The notes beneath the pieces are model-generated. The model did no database searches and was not told the DNA's origin. It worked only from the letters and a program-made list of their open reading frames with translations. From Acidicapsa acidisoli (GTDB lineage: Bacteria; Acidobacteriota; Terriglobia; Terriglobales; Acidobacteriaceae), in contig NZ_JAGSYI010000002.1 of the NCBI RefSeq assembly GCF_025685625.1, positions 1,302,001-1,366,000 on the forward strand: 64,000 nt of DNA, read 5' to 3'. The translations under genes were made by a program, and so were the position numbers. Of the stretch, positions 47,068 to 56,749 are shown in pieces. Positions within the stretch are counted from its first letter, which is position 1. Each line of letters begins with the position of its first letter.

Positions 47068-47412
47068 ATGCTTAGGGAAGAACAAACCGACTCCGGCGAC
47101 CTGATCCAGGGCACCCTCGAAATGCTTGTCCTCAAAGCGCTGACACGCGGCCCGCTGCACGGCTACGCGGTCGCTGAGTGGATTCACCAGACCTCGCAGC
47201 AGCTTCTTAAAGTCGAAGAAGGCGCGCTCTATCCCGCGCTGCATCGGCTTGAACTACGCGGCCTGCTCAAAGCTGAATGGGGAGCATCCGAGAACAATCG
47301 CCGCGCCAAGTTCTACCAGCTTACCGCCGAAGGCAAGAAGAAACTGAATGCCGAATCGCAACGTTGGGCGCGGCTTTCCGCAGCAGTAGCTTTTGTGATG
47401 CAAGCGTCTTAG
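47068..47412 (+). CDS. PadR family transcriptional regulator
   Basis: The 114-residue winged-helix protein shows the PadR signature: DLIQGTLEMLVLKALTRGPL, HGYAVAEWI, VEEGALYPALHRLELRGLL and AKFYQLTAEGKKKL. It is followed after 36 bp by an orphan ABC permease gene, a pairing repeated many times in acidobacterial genomes, and presumably represses that operon. Confidence 0.92.
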   Translation: MLREEQTDSGDLIQGTLEMLVLKALTRGPLHGYAVAEWIHQTSQQLLKVEEGALYPALHRLELRGLLKAEWGASENNRRAKFYQLTAEGKKKLNAESQRWARLSAAVAFVMQAS

Positions 47413-47448
47413 TTACATTGCCCTGACCGCATTTCAAGGAGACACCGC

Positions 47449-50142
47449 ATGGCTCCCAACCTGCATGAATTCCTGGGACGGCTCAAATCCCTCTTCCGCA
47501 AACAGCGCCTCGACCGCGAGATGGCCGAAGAGTTGGAGTTTCATCAGACGCTGCTGCGCGAAAAGCTTCTCCGTCAGGGCGTCCCGCAATCTCAGGTTGA
47601 TCGAGCCACGCGACAGACCTTCGGCAATCCAAATCGCTGGCAGGAGCGCCTGCGTGAACTCTGGCAATTCCGCACCGCCGAAAACCTCCTGCGCGATGTC
47701 AGCTTTTCCCTTCGCCTCTTGAAGAAATCCCCAGGATTTACCGCAATCGCAGTGCTAACTTTGGCCCTGGGAGTAGGCGCAAACACTGCGGTATTTTCCC
47801 TCATCAACGGGCTGTTATTACGCCCACTTCCAGTGCCGCACGCGGAGCAACTGGCCGTCCTTAGCTTTGAAGAGGGAGGGCCGCAGCCGGAATACGAATT
47901 CTGCACACCTTTCTTCCGCAGCCTTGAGACCAGGCACGACGTTTTCTCGGACATCTTCGCCTACAATACCGACACTCTCCAGGTCAGAGGACAATCCGGC
48001 AATGAGAACATTCATGGCATGCTTGTCAGCGGACAGTTCTTCACCGCGCTGCAAACACCGCCGCTCCTGGGGCGCTATCTCACCCCTGAGGATGACCAGC
48101 CCGGCGGCAGTGTCACAGGACTGGCCGTCGTCCTCAGCGAGAGTTTCTGGGAAAGGTGGTTCAATCGCGCTCTCGACGTCGTTGGCCGCAAGCTGATCAT
48201 CGCGAACGTCCCCTTCACCGTGGTGGGAGTCATGCCTAAGCGTTTTATAGGAGCCGACCCCACCCAGAGGCCGCAGATTTTTGCTCCGCTCTCCGCCGAC
48301 CCGATCATCGATGCGCCAAGGAATCATATTGACGATGGAATCCATGCATGGTGGCTGACCGTTTTAGCACGCCGCCAGCCCGGCGCAAGCCTCGAACAGG
48401 CCAACGCAGCCTTGCAGACAATATCGATTCCGATTCTTCATGAATCATCCTCTGATCCGCAATTCATCTCGGAAAAAGAAAAGGGGCATTTTCATTTCGC
48501 CGCCGAATCGGGCTCGCGCGGATTCACATTTATCCGTACCCTGTTCCGCAAACCCCTCACTATCATGTTCTGGATGTGCGGAGGGATTCTGTTGCTGGCA
48601 TGTTTGAACCTCGCCAGCCTGTTGATGGCGCGCAGCGCAGCGCGCGAACGGGAGCTGGCGACCCGGCTCGCAATGGGCGCGACACGACGCAGGCTCGTAC
48701 AACAACTCATCGTCGAAAGCATGTTGATAGCTGTAATTGGCACGGCTGTCGGAATTGCCGCCGCACCGACCGTCAGCCATTTCCTCGCCGCAATGCTTTC
48801 CAGCGGCGAGAGCGCAATCCAACTGGATGCCTCGCTGGACTTCCGCGTGCTCGCATTTGCCGCTCTGATCGCCGTAATCTCGACCCTGCTCATCGGTCTT
48901 GTTCCAGCGTTGCAATCGACTCGCCGCGATCTCAATGACCACATCAAGGAAGGCCAGCACGCCAGCCATTTGCAGGAACGGCGCAGCATCCTGCCGCGAA
49001 TACTGCTCGCCTGTGAGGTAGCTCTGGCATTGGTGCTCGTCGTCGGCGCGGGACTCCTTGCAACCAGCGTGGTGAAGTTATATGAGTCCGGCACAGGATT
49101 CGACCCCAAGGGCCTCGTCAATATCGCCTTCAGCATGGATAAACAGGGGCTTCAAGGCGACCAGTTGATGCAGCTCTATCAGCAACTTGGTGACAACCTA
49201 AGCCATCAACCGGGCGTAAGGAATGCCAGCTTCGAGTTCATCGTGCCGCTGTCTCACCGAGGCTGGAACGGAAGATACGCAGCACCCGGCCAGAGCGCTC
49301 ACATGATCTGGCTGAACAGCGTTGCGCCACGGTACTTCGAGACGATGCGCATCCCGCTCTACCAAGGACGCGACTTTACGTGGGGTGACACCAAAGCCTC
49401 GGGGCTGAAAATCATTCTGAACGAAGCCGCCGCTAAGCAGTTCTTTCCCGGACGCAACGCTGTCGGGCAACAGGTCATCTATTCGCGCACCAAGACTTCC
49501 TTTGAAGTTGTCGCGATCGTAGGAGACGCGAAGTATCGAGATATTCGCACGCCTGCGCCTCCTGCTGGCTATGTACCCATCATGCAGGACGAACAGCCCA
49601 AGCCATCGTTGAATGCCGTGGTGCGCATCGATGGACCGCAGACTCCGCTGGTTGCGGCAGCCCGTTCCATAACAGCGCGGCTCGCTCCGTCGATCCCGGC
49701 TCCAACCATGACAACGATGGACGATGTAGTGGATAACTCCATGAGCGCGGAGCGGATGATGGCGCTGCTCACAGTATTCTTCGCCGCCTGCGCGCTGCTT
49801 GTCACAGCCATCGGCCTCTACGGCACACTCGCATACTCGACCGCTCGCCGCACCAGCGAAATCGGCATCCGCATGGCGCTCGGCGCGCAGCGCGCCAGAG
49901 TCGTCGCGTTAGTCTTCCGCGAAAACGCCGTGGTTGCCTTTGGCGGCTGCGGCGCCGGGCTCATCGCGGCGATCCTCGCTTCGCGCGCGTTGGCCAGCTT
50001 CCTCTACGAAACTTCGCCGCGTGATCCCTGGATTCTCTTCGGCTCTGTCGCTGCTTTGACCGCCATCGCCAGTGCAGCTTCCCTGTTGCCCGCGCTCCGG
50101 GCAGCGAGGATCGAGCCAATCAGCGCCATCCGCTGTGAATAA
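47449..50142 (+). CDS. MacB-like ABC transporter permease, acidobacterial orphan permease (ADOP) type
   Basis: The 897-residue protein has a short N-terminal helical region (FLGRLKSLFRKQRLDREMAE), a first membrane helix (FTAIAVLTLALGVGANTAVFSLING), a MacB-like periplasmic domain, three helices (GGILLLACLNLASLLMARSA onward), a repeat of the whole unit and a last trio ending LLPALRAARIEPISAIR. This duplicated FtsX layout without an ATPase defines the ADOP family. Its substrate is unknown. It is co-transcribed with the PadR gene. Confidence 0.9.
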   Translation: MAPNLHEFLGRLKSLFRKQRLDREMAEELEFHQTLLREKLLRQGVPQSQVDRATRQTFGNPNRWQERLRELWQFRTAENLLRDVSFSLRLLKKSPGFTAIAVLTLALGVGANTAVFSLINGLLLRPLPVPHAEQLAVLSFEEGGPQPEYEFCTPFFRSLETRHDVFSDIFAYNTDTLQVRGQSGNENIHGMLVSGQFFTALQTPPLLGRYLTPEDDQPGGSVTGLAVVLSESFWERWFNRALDVVGRKLIIANVPFTVVGVMPKRFIGADPTQRPQIFAPLSADPIIDAPRNHIDDGIHAWWLTVLARRQPGASLEQANAALQTISIPILHESSSDPQFISEKEKGHFHFAAESGSRGFTFIRTLFRKPLTIMFWMCGGILLLACLNLASLLMARSAARERELATRLAMGATRRRLVQQLIVESMLIAVIGTAVGIAAAPTVSHFLAAMLSSGESAIQLDASLDFRVLAFAALIAVISTLLIGLVPALQSTRRDLNDHIKEGQHASHLQERRSILPRILLACEVALALVLVVGAGLLATSVVKLYESGTGFDPKGLVNIAFSMDKQGLQGDQLMQLYQQLGDNLSHQPGVRNASFEFIVPLSHRGWNGRYAAPGQSAHMIWLNSVAPRYFETMRIPLYQGRDFTWGDTKASGLKIILNEAAAKQFFPGRNAVGQQVIYSRTKTSFEVVAIVGDAKYRDIRTPAPPAGYVPIMQDEQPKPSLNAVVRIDGPQTPLVAAARSITARLAPSIPAPTMTTMDDVVDNSMSAERMMALLTVFFAACALLVTAIGLYGTLAYSTARRTSEIGIRMALGAQRARVVALVFRENAVVAFGGCGAGLIAAILASRALASFLYETSPRDPWILFGSVAALTAIASAASLLPALRAARIEPISAIRCE

Positions 50143-50189
50143 CCCATCGGAGACCGATTACCGAATAGTAACTATTTCTAACCTATTCA

Positions 50190-50217
50190 TTGACAGAACC
50201 ATTAACTGTGCTACTCT
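50190..50217 (+). promoter_or_regulatory. Probable sigma-70 promoter of the helicase gene
   Basis: ttgaca at 50190-50195 and tactct at 50212-50217 are 16 bp apart. The start of transcription would be near 50225, giving a leader of about 390 nt. Confidence 0.5.
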
Positions 50218-50618
50218 TAGATTGCGCTCAGTTGTTTGGTTGTGAGCCATTCTCGCTCTCCGGCAGATTCCACGATTCGGAGAACTTGGCCCCGATACCT
50301 GGAAAAGGATATTCGCAGGGCCATAAAAGCAAGACTGCCCCGCAAGTTTTATTTCTCCAAGCCCCTACAGCGTAACCGCTCTGTTCTTAGCAAGTTGAGC
50401 GGACAGCAGATTGCAGGAACAGATAAGTTCCCAATCAGAGGCAGCGTGCGGCAGGGCCGGATTGAGTCATCGCAGTATTTACTTCCACTCAATCACCAGG
50501 ATTTATTCCTACCCGGTACTACGCATCATTTCAGGTTTCTCTTCCGGCGCTTGAAGCCGCCGCAGAGCATAGAGCAAGGCCCACAGCAGAGCTGTATGCG
50601 GCCGCATATAAGGACTAA
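50218..50618 (+). other. Long untranslated leader before the DEAD-box helicase gene
   Basis: No convincing gene is present. A frame at 50236-50622 has no family features. Long leaders are usual for cold-induced RNA helicase genes, where structure controls translation, but I recognise no named RNA motif here. Confidence 0.4.
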
Positions 50619-51743
50619 GTGACTCAGTTTTCAGACTTTCAAATCTCCGACGCGCTCAAGAAGCGCATCGCTGCTCTTAATTTCATTACCCCGACTCCAG
50701 TTCAGGCCGGCGCAATTCCGCCCGCCTTGGAAGGCAAGGACGTCCTCGCCACAGCCCAGACCGGCACTGGCAAGACCCTCAGCTTCATCGTTCCGATCCT
50801 CGAGAAGCTCGCCAAGACCGAATCCCGCTCCGCGACAGCATTGATTCTGCTGCCCACCCGCGAACTGGCTATGCAGGTTGAGACGCATTTCCGCAATCTC
50901 AACACCAACCCGGCCAATAACGTCGCGCTCGTCTGCGGCGGCATGGCAGAGGGTCCGCAACTCCAGCTTATCCGCCGCGGAGCACGCCTCATCGTCGCCA
51001 CTCCCGGCCGCCTCGAAGACTATCTCAAGCGCAAGCTCGTTAAGCTCGACCAGGTACAGATTCTTGTCCTCGACGAAGTCGATCGCATGTTAGACATGGG
51101 CTTCAAGCCGGCCATTCAGCGCATCGCCGCCTGCCTGCCCCAGGGCCGCCAGACTCTCTGCTACTCGGCAACGCTTGATGCTAATATTCGCGAAATCGTC
51201 CGCGAGTATCTGAAAGATCCGGCCCGCATTGAAATAGGTTCCGTACTGAAACCATCCGAGAATGTCGAGTTACAGACATTTGAAGTAGAACAGGATAAGA
51301 AGCACGAGCTACTTGAGCATCTGCTTGAAACCGGCGAAGGCAGCTTCCTCGTCTTTGTTCGCACCAAGCACGGCGCCGACCGCGTAGCCAGCCGTCTGGT
51401 TCGCTCCGGACATTCAGCGACGCAGATACACGGCGATCGCTCTCAGGCGCAGCGCAACTCGGCACTTAAGAGCTTTTCCGAAGGCCGCCATCGCGTCCTC
51501 GTCGCTACCGACGTGGCGGCGCGAGGAATCGACGTGAAGCACGTTGCGCACGTTGTCAATTACGATATCCCGAAAGTTGCCGAAGACTTTGTCCATCGCA
51601 TTGGTCGTACCGGCAGAGCTTCCAGCAAAGGTATCGCTTCTACGTTTGCATCTGCCTCAGAACGCAGCGATTTGCGCAAAATCGAGCGTTCGCTTTCAAT
51701 TTCCATGAAACGATTTCGAGTCACCGCGCCACAAAGCGCGTAG
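50619..51743 (+). CDS. DEAD-box ATP-dependent RNA helicase (RhlE-like)
   Basis: The GTG at 50619 gives 374 residues covering only the helicase core. Motifs in order: Q motif FSDFQISDALKKRIAALNFI, I AQTGTGKT, Ia PTRELA, Ib TPGRL, II DEVD (Val in place of the usual Ala), III SAT, IV VFVRTKHGADR, V VATDVAARGID, VI HRIGRTGRA. There is no basic C-terminal extension. It unwinds short RNA duplexes and probably helps ribosome assembly or decay in the cold. The downstream RGG/zinc protein could supply RNA binding. Confidence 0.94.
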   Translation: MTQFSDFQISDALKKRIAALNFITPTPVQAGAIPPALEGKDVLATAQTGTGKTLSFIVPILEKLAKTESRSATALILLPTRELAMQVETHFRNLNTNPANNVALVCGGMAEGPQLQLIRRGARLIVATPGRLEDYLKRKLVKLDQVQILVLDEVDRMLDMGFKPAIQRIAACLPQGRQTLCYSATLDANIREIVREYLKDPARIEIGSVLKPSENVELQTFEVEQDKKHELLEHLLETGEGSFLVFVRTKHGADRVASRLVRSGHSATQIHGDRSQAQRNSALKSFSEGRHRVLVATDVAARGIDVKHVAHVVNYDIPKVAEDFVHRIGRTGRASSKGIASTFASASERSDLRKIERSLSISMKRFRVTAPQSA

Positions 51744-51800
51744 ACTATTCGTACCCGCGTAGTCTACGGGGTTTTAACAAACTGAAAAAGGGGAACACTA

Positions 51801-52205
51801 ATGGCTGGAGATCTGCAACTTACCTGTAGCGACTGCGGACGGGAATTCACATTTACTGCTGCTGACCAGACGTTCTTCCAGGAACGGGGATATTCGACGC
51901 CGAAGCGCTGCAAGCCTTGCAGACAGGCCAAGAAAGCCGACCAAGCCGGCGGCGGAGGCTTTGGCGGAGGTGGCGGAAGCAGCTACGGCGGCGGGGGCGG
52001 TGGTTATAGCTCGCGTGCATCTACCGGAACGGCAGTTATCTGCTCTGGCTGCGGCCAGCAGACGACAGTTCCTTTTGAGCCTCGCGGAGATCGTCCGGTA
52101 TTCTGCCGCGACTGCTTCCAGGCGCAAAAGGGTGGTTCAGGCGGCGGTGGCGGACGTGGACGCGGCGGCAATGATCGCGGCGGACGCGGCGGCGGACGTT
52201 ACTAA
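51801..52205 (+). CDS. CxxC-x17-CxxC zinc-ribbon protein with Gly-rich/RGG regions
   Basis: The 134-residue protein has a first zinc ribbon (CSDCGREFTFTAADQTFF, then CKPC), a Gly-rich linker, a second ribbon (CSGC, 17 residues, CRDC) and an RGG-like tail (GRGRGGNDRGGRGGGRY). The second ribbon exactly fits the CxxC-x17-CxxC family. The composition indicates nucleic-acid, probably RNA, binding. The start follows aaaggggaac. It lies 57 bp after the helicase gene and before a terminator, so both probably form one operon. Confidence 0.85.
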   Translation: MAGDLQLTCSDCGREFTFTAADQTFFQERGYSTPKRCKPCRQAKKADQAGGGGFGGGGGSSYGGGGGGYSSRASTGTAVICSGCGQQTTVPFEPRGDRPVFCRDCFQAQKGGSGGGGGRGRGGNDRGGRGGGRY

Positions 52206-52237
52206 GCTGCTCAAGTAGTTACAACACGAAGGAAAAC

Positions 52238-52277
52238 AAAAGGCCGGTGTGCATTCAGCAGACCGGCCTTTTTGTTT
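52238..52277 (+). terminator. Rho-independent terminator of the helicase/zinc-ribbon unit
   Basis: aaaaggccggt at 52238-52248 pairs with accggcctttt at 52262-52272 and runs into a T-rich stretch. It sits between convergent genes and may serve both. Confidence 0.88.
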
Positions 52278-52296
52278 TTGCCGCACGGTGATCTTC

Positions 52297-52878
52297 TTAA
52301 GATGCCGCGCCCGCTTTCGCTGCGCCCTCAACCTCGATCAGCTTACCGCTCTTCACGTCATAGATATAGCCGTAGATCGGAATCGACTTAGGAACCAGAG
52401 GGTGGGTGCGAATGCGAAGTACGTCATCGATCACTGCCTGCTTCTGATCGGGAATCGTCAGCCATTCGATAAATTCGCCCGCACGTGAACCAGGACCCTT
52501 CCCTATGTCGCGGAATCCGCTCGCGCCAAGTTCAGCGGTTTCGAGACTGTTACTGAGAAGTCCTCGCATAACTTCGTTGGTGAAGAACTCCATCCCGCAA
52601 TTTGTGTGATGAATCACGAAGAATTCCCGGGTGCCCAGCAGCTTGTAACTGATTACGAGCGAGCGAATGGCGTCATCGCTGGCGCGTCCGCCTGCGTTTC
52701 GAATCACATGCGCATCTCCCTCGCGCAGGCCTGCGAACTTAGCCGGATCGAGACGAGCATCCATACAGGTAAGTACCGCGAATCGCCGGGCCGGTGGAAG
52801 GGCAAGATTCGCCTTTTCACCGAAAGAGGTGCTGTATTCCTGGTTGGCTGCGATCACTTCGTTGAGAACCGTACTCAT
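52297..52878 (-). CDS. Beta-class carbonic anhydrase
   Basis: The enzyme interconverts CO2 and bicarbonate in the cytoplasm. ATG 52878 follows acaggag; an ATG ten codons earlier lacks such a site. Zinc ligands are the Cys of [10 protein letters not shown] and the His and Cys of HHTNCGMEF, with the Asp-Arg dyad in CMDAR. The 193-residue length fits the short type-II-like beta-CAs. It stands alone. Confidence 0.93.
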   Translation of the reverse strand: MSTVLNEVIAANQEYSTSFGEKANLALPPARRFAVLTCMDARLDPAKFAGLREGDAHVIRNAGGRASDDAIRSLVISYKLLGTREFFVIHHTNCGMEFFTNEVMRGLLSNSLETAELGASGFRDIGKGPGSRAGEFIEWLTIPDQKQAVIDDVLRIRTHPLVPKSIPIYGYIYDVKSGKLIEVEGAAKAGAAS

Positions 52879-53160
52879 AGGTGCACTCCTGTCTGTCGTG
52901 GTGTTCATCTGCGTTCACGTCGAGCATCTGGATGCAAAGAGGAAGACTGGGCGGAAGATATCGACTCAGCGCCTGCATGGATCGACGCGAGAGGATGTAA
53001 CCTCAGGGAGAATTTGGATGAGCGATGGATTGTGCCGAATGACGTTGCAGGCTGGCTTGCCGCTCACCCAACTACTGGATGTGGGAGCAACAACAACGAA
53101 GAGCTGAGATCTTCATGCAGCGAAGGTATACGACGCGCGCGAAGCCGTCAATCTCCCGAT

Positions 53161-53844
53161 TCACTTACCCTTGTAATCCTTGAATAACTCAGGAAACTGA
53201 GCCTTGAGCGCTTCCACCTTCGGCTTGTCGCAGACCAGGATATAAGGATTCTCCTGATGATAGAGCGCATAGTCCTGGTGATAGGACTCTGCGTCATAGA
53301 ATCCCTTCAGTGGCGTAACCTCCGTCACAATCGGCTTCGGAAATACCTTCGCTCCGTCGAGCTGCGCAATATAAGCCGCGCTGATCCGGTGCTGCTCTTC
53401 GCTGGTATAGAAGATCACCGAGCGGTAAGACGTGCCCACATCCGGCCCCTGCCGGTTCAGTTGCGTCGGATCATGCACGACGGAAAAGAAGATCTGCAAC
53501 AACCGCCCATAAGTGATCTTCGACGGATCGTAAACCACCTTCACCGATTCGGCGTGCCCCGTATTCTCCTGGCCTACCTGCTCATAAGTGGCCGTCGAAG
53601 CCGAACCGCCTGAATATCCGGCAGTCGTATCGAGCACCCCCTTGACCCGCTCAAAAACTGATTGCGTGCCCCAGAAACAACCGCCCGCGAAGACGGCAGT
53701 CTGCTTGCCCGGCTTAGCTGCCAGCGCAGCGTCGCTTGCCGGAGCCGGAATGGAGACGCCGGTCGCAGCATTGCATCCCACACAGGCCAAAGAAGCAATC
53801 AAAACCCACCAGATAGCGCGGCTAAGTGTACTAAAACCAGACAT
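53161..53844 (-). CDS. msrA: Exported peptide-methionine (S)-S-oxide reductase MsrA
   Basis: MsrA reduces methionine S-sulfoxide in oxidised proteins. The catalytic Cys56 is in GGCFWGTQ, followed by GYSGG and the family stretch YRSVIFYTSEEQ and YHQDYAL. An N-terminal hydrophobic segment (IWWVLIASLACVGC) with a near-lipobox suggests export and perhaps lipid attachment, so it would repair envelope proteins. The start follows gaaggaga. No msrB gene is adjacent. Confidence 0.93.
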   Translation of the reverse strand: MSGFSTLSRAIWWVLIASLACVGCNAATGVSIPAPASDAALAAKPGKQTAVFAGGCFWGTQSVFERVKGVLDTTAGYSGGSASTATYEQVGQENTGHAESVKVVYDPSKITYGRLLQIFFSVVHDPTQLNRQGPDVGTSYRSVIFYTSEEQHRISAAYIAQLDGAKVFPKPIVTEVTPLKGFYDAESYHQDYALYHQENPYILVCDKPKVEALKAQFPELFKDYKGK

Positions 53845-53951
53845 ACCAATCTCCTTCAGAAATCCTCTGCCCTATCAGATGGACACTTTCCTTGAAATGT
53901 TACGCCCGGCAGCCAATTAGTCCCCCGTCTGTCTTTCGCCGAGAGTGCCCT

Positions 53952-53987
53952 AGTTCCATTTCAAGTCCCATCTCAAGTTCCATCTCC
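53952..53987. repeat. 12-bp tandem repeat in the msrA-fba gap
   Basis: agttccatttca, agtcccatctca and agttccatctcc start at 53952, 53964 and 53976. They lie in the divergent promoter region between msrA and fba. Confidence 0.7.
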
Positions 53988-54134
53988 CCGTTCGCCGACG
54001 CCTGAACCGGACCCGTGGCAAAGAATGATACGGACCGCAAATCGACCCTCAACTCTCTGCTACCATTAGTACGATTGTCGCCACCCCCTCGGTTCTGTCG
54101 TGAGGAGATGGCGCACACCAGAAGGAGAATTCAT

Positions 54135-55184
54135 ATGCCTTTAGTCTCGATGCGCCAGCTACTCGACGAAGCCGCCAAAGGCGGATACGGCGTCGGTGCC
54201 TTCAACGTAAACAATATGGAGCAGATCCAGGCGATCATGGCTGCCGCGACCGCGACCAACTCTCCTGTCATCATCCAGGCCAGCCGCGGAGCTCGCCAGT
54301 ACTCGCAGGACAATTACCTCTATCACCTCATCCTGGCCGCGGCGGAACTGAACCCGACGATTCCGATCGCCATGCACCAGGACCACGGCAACAGCTTCGA
54401 AACCTGCAAGAGCGCCATCGAGCTGGGTTTTACCTCGGTCATGATGGATGGCTCCCTGAAGGCTGACGGCAAGACCCCGACCGAGTTCGAAGAGAACATC
54501 GAAGTCACCCGCCGCGTCGTCGAATTCGCCCATGAGCGCGGTGTCACCGTGGAAGGCGAAATCGGCGTCCTTGGCGGCATCGAAGACGGCCACGGCGCAG
54601 GCGGCTCCGGCCTCGATCACGTCACCGATCCCGACCAGGCTGTCGAGTTCGCGGAGCGCACCGGCGTCGACGCGCTGGCCATCGCCATCGGCACCAGCCA
54701 CGGCGCTTACAAGTTCAGCAAGAAGCCGGATGGCTCGGTGCTCAAGATGAACCTGCTCATCGAGATCCACAACCGTCTGCCCCGCACCCATCTCGTCATG
54801 CACGGCAGCTCGTCGGTTCCCAAGGATCTGCAGGACATCGTCAACCAGTACGGCGGACACCTCAAGGAAACCTGGGGAGTGCCGGTCGAAGAGATCCAGC
54901 TCGGCATCAAGCACGGCGTGCGCAAGATCAATGTCGACACCGACAACCGTCTGGCGATGACCGGCGCAATCCGCAAAGTGCTCTGGGAGACCCCGGAGAA
55001 GTTCGACCCGCGCGACTACAACGGCGCCGCTCGCGCCGCAATGCAGAAGGTCGTTGCCGCGCGCATGACCGAGTTCGGCCAAGCCGGTCACGCGGGCGAC
55101 TACGCTCCCAAGACCATCGCCGAGATGCGCGAAGGCTACGCCAACGGAACGCTGGAAACCCGGCCCTCCCTGGCTGCGCACTAA
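54135..55184 (+). CDS. fba: Class II fructose-bisphosphate aldolase
   Basis: The enzyme splits fructose 1,6-bisphosphate in glycolysis and works in reverse in gluconeogenesis. ATG 54135 follows gaaggag and gives 349 residues. Key parts are [14 protein letters not shown], the catalytic Asp and zinc His of [24 protein letters not shown], the zinc His of GTSHGAYKF and the phosphate-binding VMHGSSSVP and KINVDTD. A terminator follows. An in-frame upstream extension to 54015 is not used. Confidence 0.95.
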   Translation: MPLVSMRQLLDEAAKGGYGVGAFNVNNMEQIQAIMAAATATNSPVIIQASRGARQYSQDNYLYHLILAAAELNPTIPIAMHQDHGNSFETCKSAIELGFTSVMMDGSLKADGKTPTEFEENIEVTRRVVEFAHERGVTVEGEIGVLGGIEDGHGAGGSGLDHVTDPDQAVEFAERTGVDALAIAIGTSHGAYKFSKKPDGSVLKMNLLIEIHNRLPRTHLVMHGSSSVPKDLQDIVNQYGGHLKETWGVPVEEIQLGIKHGVRKINVDTDNRLAMTGAIRKVLWETPEKFDPRDYNGAARAAMQKVVAARMTEFGQAGHAGDYAPKTIAEMREGYANGTLETRPSLAAH

Positions 55185-55209
55185 GCAGCAGACGGTTTAC
55201 AAACGATAG

Positions 55210-55248
55210 AACGGCCACTCCTCATCCTCGGAGTGGCCGTTTTCCTTT
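55210..55248 (+). terminator. Rho-independent terminator after fba
   Basis: aacggccactcc at 55210-55221 pairs with ggagtggccgtt at 55230-55241, followed by ttcctttcc. Confidence 0.85.
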
Positions 55249-55344
55249 CCCTTCCATCCGCCAGCCTCAATGGCGCCGAAGGTCCATCGCATCGATTCCA
55301 GCTTTTCCTGCGCCAAAGCTGCAGTTTTTGGTACGCTTCCGGTA

Positions 55345-56625
55345 ATGAAACTCCCCCGGCTTCGCATCTTCCCCATCCTATGGCTGTTATGTTGTGGGGT
55401 CTCCGGCGCAGCTCAGTCGTTTGCGTTCAAGACGATTCATTTCGAGGGAGCCAGCCAGTACACTGATGCTGAACTGGCCACCGCCGCCGGTCTCCAGTCA
55501 GGCGTCCCCGTCACCGCAGCCGCCTTGAACGAACACACCACGCAGTTGCTCGATACCGGCCTCTTCGAGAACATCAGATTCGCCTACAACGATCGGGAGT
55601 TGACCTTCCAGATCACTCCCACATCCACGCTGTATCCCATCCGCCTCGAGAACTTCCCAGTCAACTTCGCCAACAATCTGGACAACCGGCTCCGTGCGCG
55701 CGTGCTTCTCTATCGAGGGAAGGTTCCCGGCTCCGGCACCCTGCTGACCGGAGTTACTGAAGCATTGCAAGAGGAACTGGGAGCCATGAGCATCTCCGCC
55801 GCTGTAATTCCGAAGCTGTATACCGATCCGAATCTCGACAAGATCACAGCCATGAGCTTCACAATCGTCGACCCTCTAATCCTCGTGGGAAAGATCAGGA
55901 CTGGCATCCTCTCAGCCAAACTCGCGGACGAGGTGCGATCGGTCCTCGCAAAGTCCACCGGCTCAGCCTACAGAACAGAAGACAGCACACTCCAGTTGGA
56001 AACAGACCTTTTCAACTTGTATGAGGGTCAGGGCTATCTCGACATAAAGGTCCACGCAACGGCTATGCCGAATCCAGTGATCGATAAGAACGGGGTGCAT
56101 ATCCCGCTTACCGTATCCATCGACGAAGGCCCTCAATACAGACTGGCCGGCGCGCAGCTCGCAGAAAACTCCTTTCTGTCGCAAGCGGAATTCGACCAAC
56201 AGCTTGGGCTCCGTCCCGGAGATGTCGTCGATCTCGCAAAGCTACACCGGAGTTGCGATTTCTTCAAACGGCAACTGCACAACTATGGACATATGAGGGC
56301 CAAGGTCACCGTTACACCCACGGTCGATCGCGCGCATGGCACAATTGGCTATCAAATCTCCGCCGACCTCGGCCCGATCTACACCATGGGCAACCTCAAC
56401 GTCGCAAACGTAAGCGACGACCAGCGCGCGATCATCATCGGTGCTATACGTTTGCCCCAGGGCGAAGTCTTCAACGAGGGAGCGCTTCTCAGCATGACAA
56501 GCACACAAGGCCTCAATCCCGCCTTCGAGCACGCCTTTGTGTCCCAGAGGCTGCTTTACACGCTCAACCTCAACGACGATACGCATACCGTGGACGTTGA
56601 ACTCACTCCTGAGAGAAAAAACTGA
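55345..56625 (+). CDS. Secreted POTRA-domain protein (BamA-like, no barrel)
   Basis: The start at ATG 55345 gives a signal peptide (LPRLRIFPILWLLCCGVSGAAQ) and about 400 residues of POTRA-like repeats: FKTIHFEGASQYTDAELATA, PLTVSIDEGPQYRLAGAQL with GLRPGDVVDLAKLHR, and YTMGNLNVANVSDDQ. The Omp85 beta-barrel that normally follows is missing; the chain ends in VELTPERKN. It might act as a periplasmic adaptor for outer-membrane assembly, as a truncated relic, or with a separate barrel protein. The gene is alone. Confidence 0.8.
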   Translation: MKLPRLRIFPILWLLCCGVSGAAQSFAFKTIHFEGASQYTDAELATAAGLQSGVPVTAAALNEHTTQLLDTGLFENIRFAYNDRELTFQITPTSTLYPIRLENFPVNFANNLDNRLRARVLLYRGKVPGSGTLLTGVTEALQEELGAMSISAAVIPKLYTDPNLDKITAMSFTIVDPLILVGKIRTGILSAKLADEVRSVLAKSTGSAYRTEDSTLQLETDLFNLYEGQGYLDIKVHATAMPNPVIDKNGVHIPLTVSIDEGPQYRLAGAQLAENSFLSQAEFDQQLGLRPGDVVDLAKLHRSCDFFKRQLHNYGHMRAKVTVTPTVDRAHGTIGYQISADLGPIYTMGNLNVANVSDDQRAIIIGAIRLPQGEVFNEGALLSMTSTQGLNPAFEHAFVSQRLLYTLNLNDDTHTVDVELTPERKN

Positions 56626-56712
56626 GGACGATCATGCTCCCGGTCATCGTCTATCTCGTGCTGGTAATCCTCCTGCGCGCCTCTGGTCATTAGAATTTTC
56701 CAAAATATTACC

Positions 56713-56749
56713 GTTGCGGATATATCCATAACGGATGTATATTCGCAAC
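56713..56749 (+). promoter_or_regulatory. Inverted-repeat operator abutting the PadR start codon
   Basis: gttgcggatata at 56713-56724 and tatattcgcaac at 56738-56749 form a 12-bp inverted repeat with one mismatch, with 13 bp between arms. It ends immediately before ATG 56750. PadR proteins bind such palindromes, so autorepression is likely. Confidence 0.6.

Noticed and set aside
50236-50622. 128-residue frame before the helicase gene
   Set aside because: It lacks a ribosome-binding site and family features, and lies in the probable leader downstream of a good promoter.
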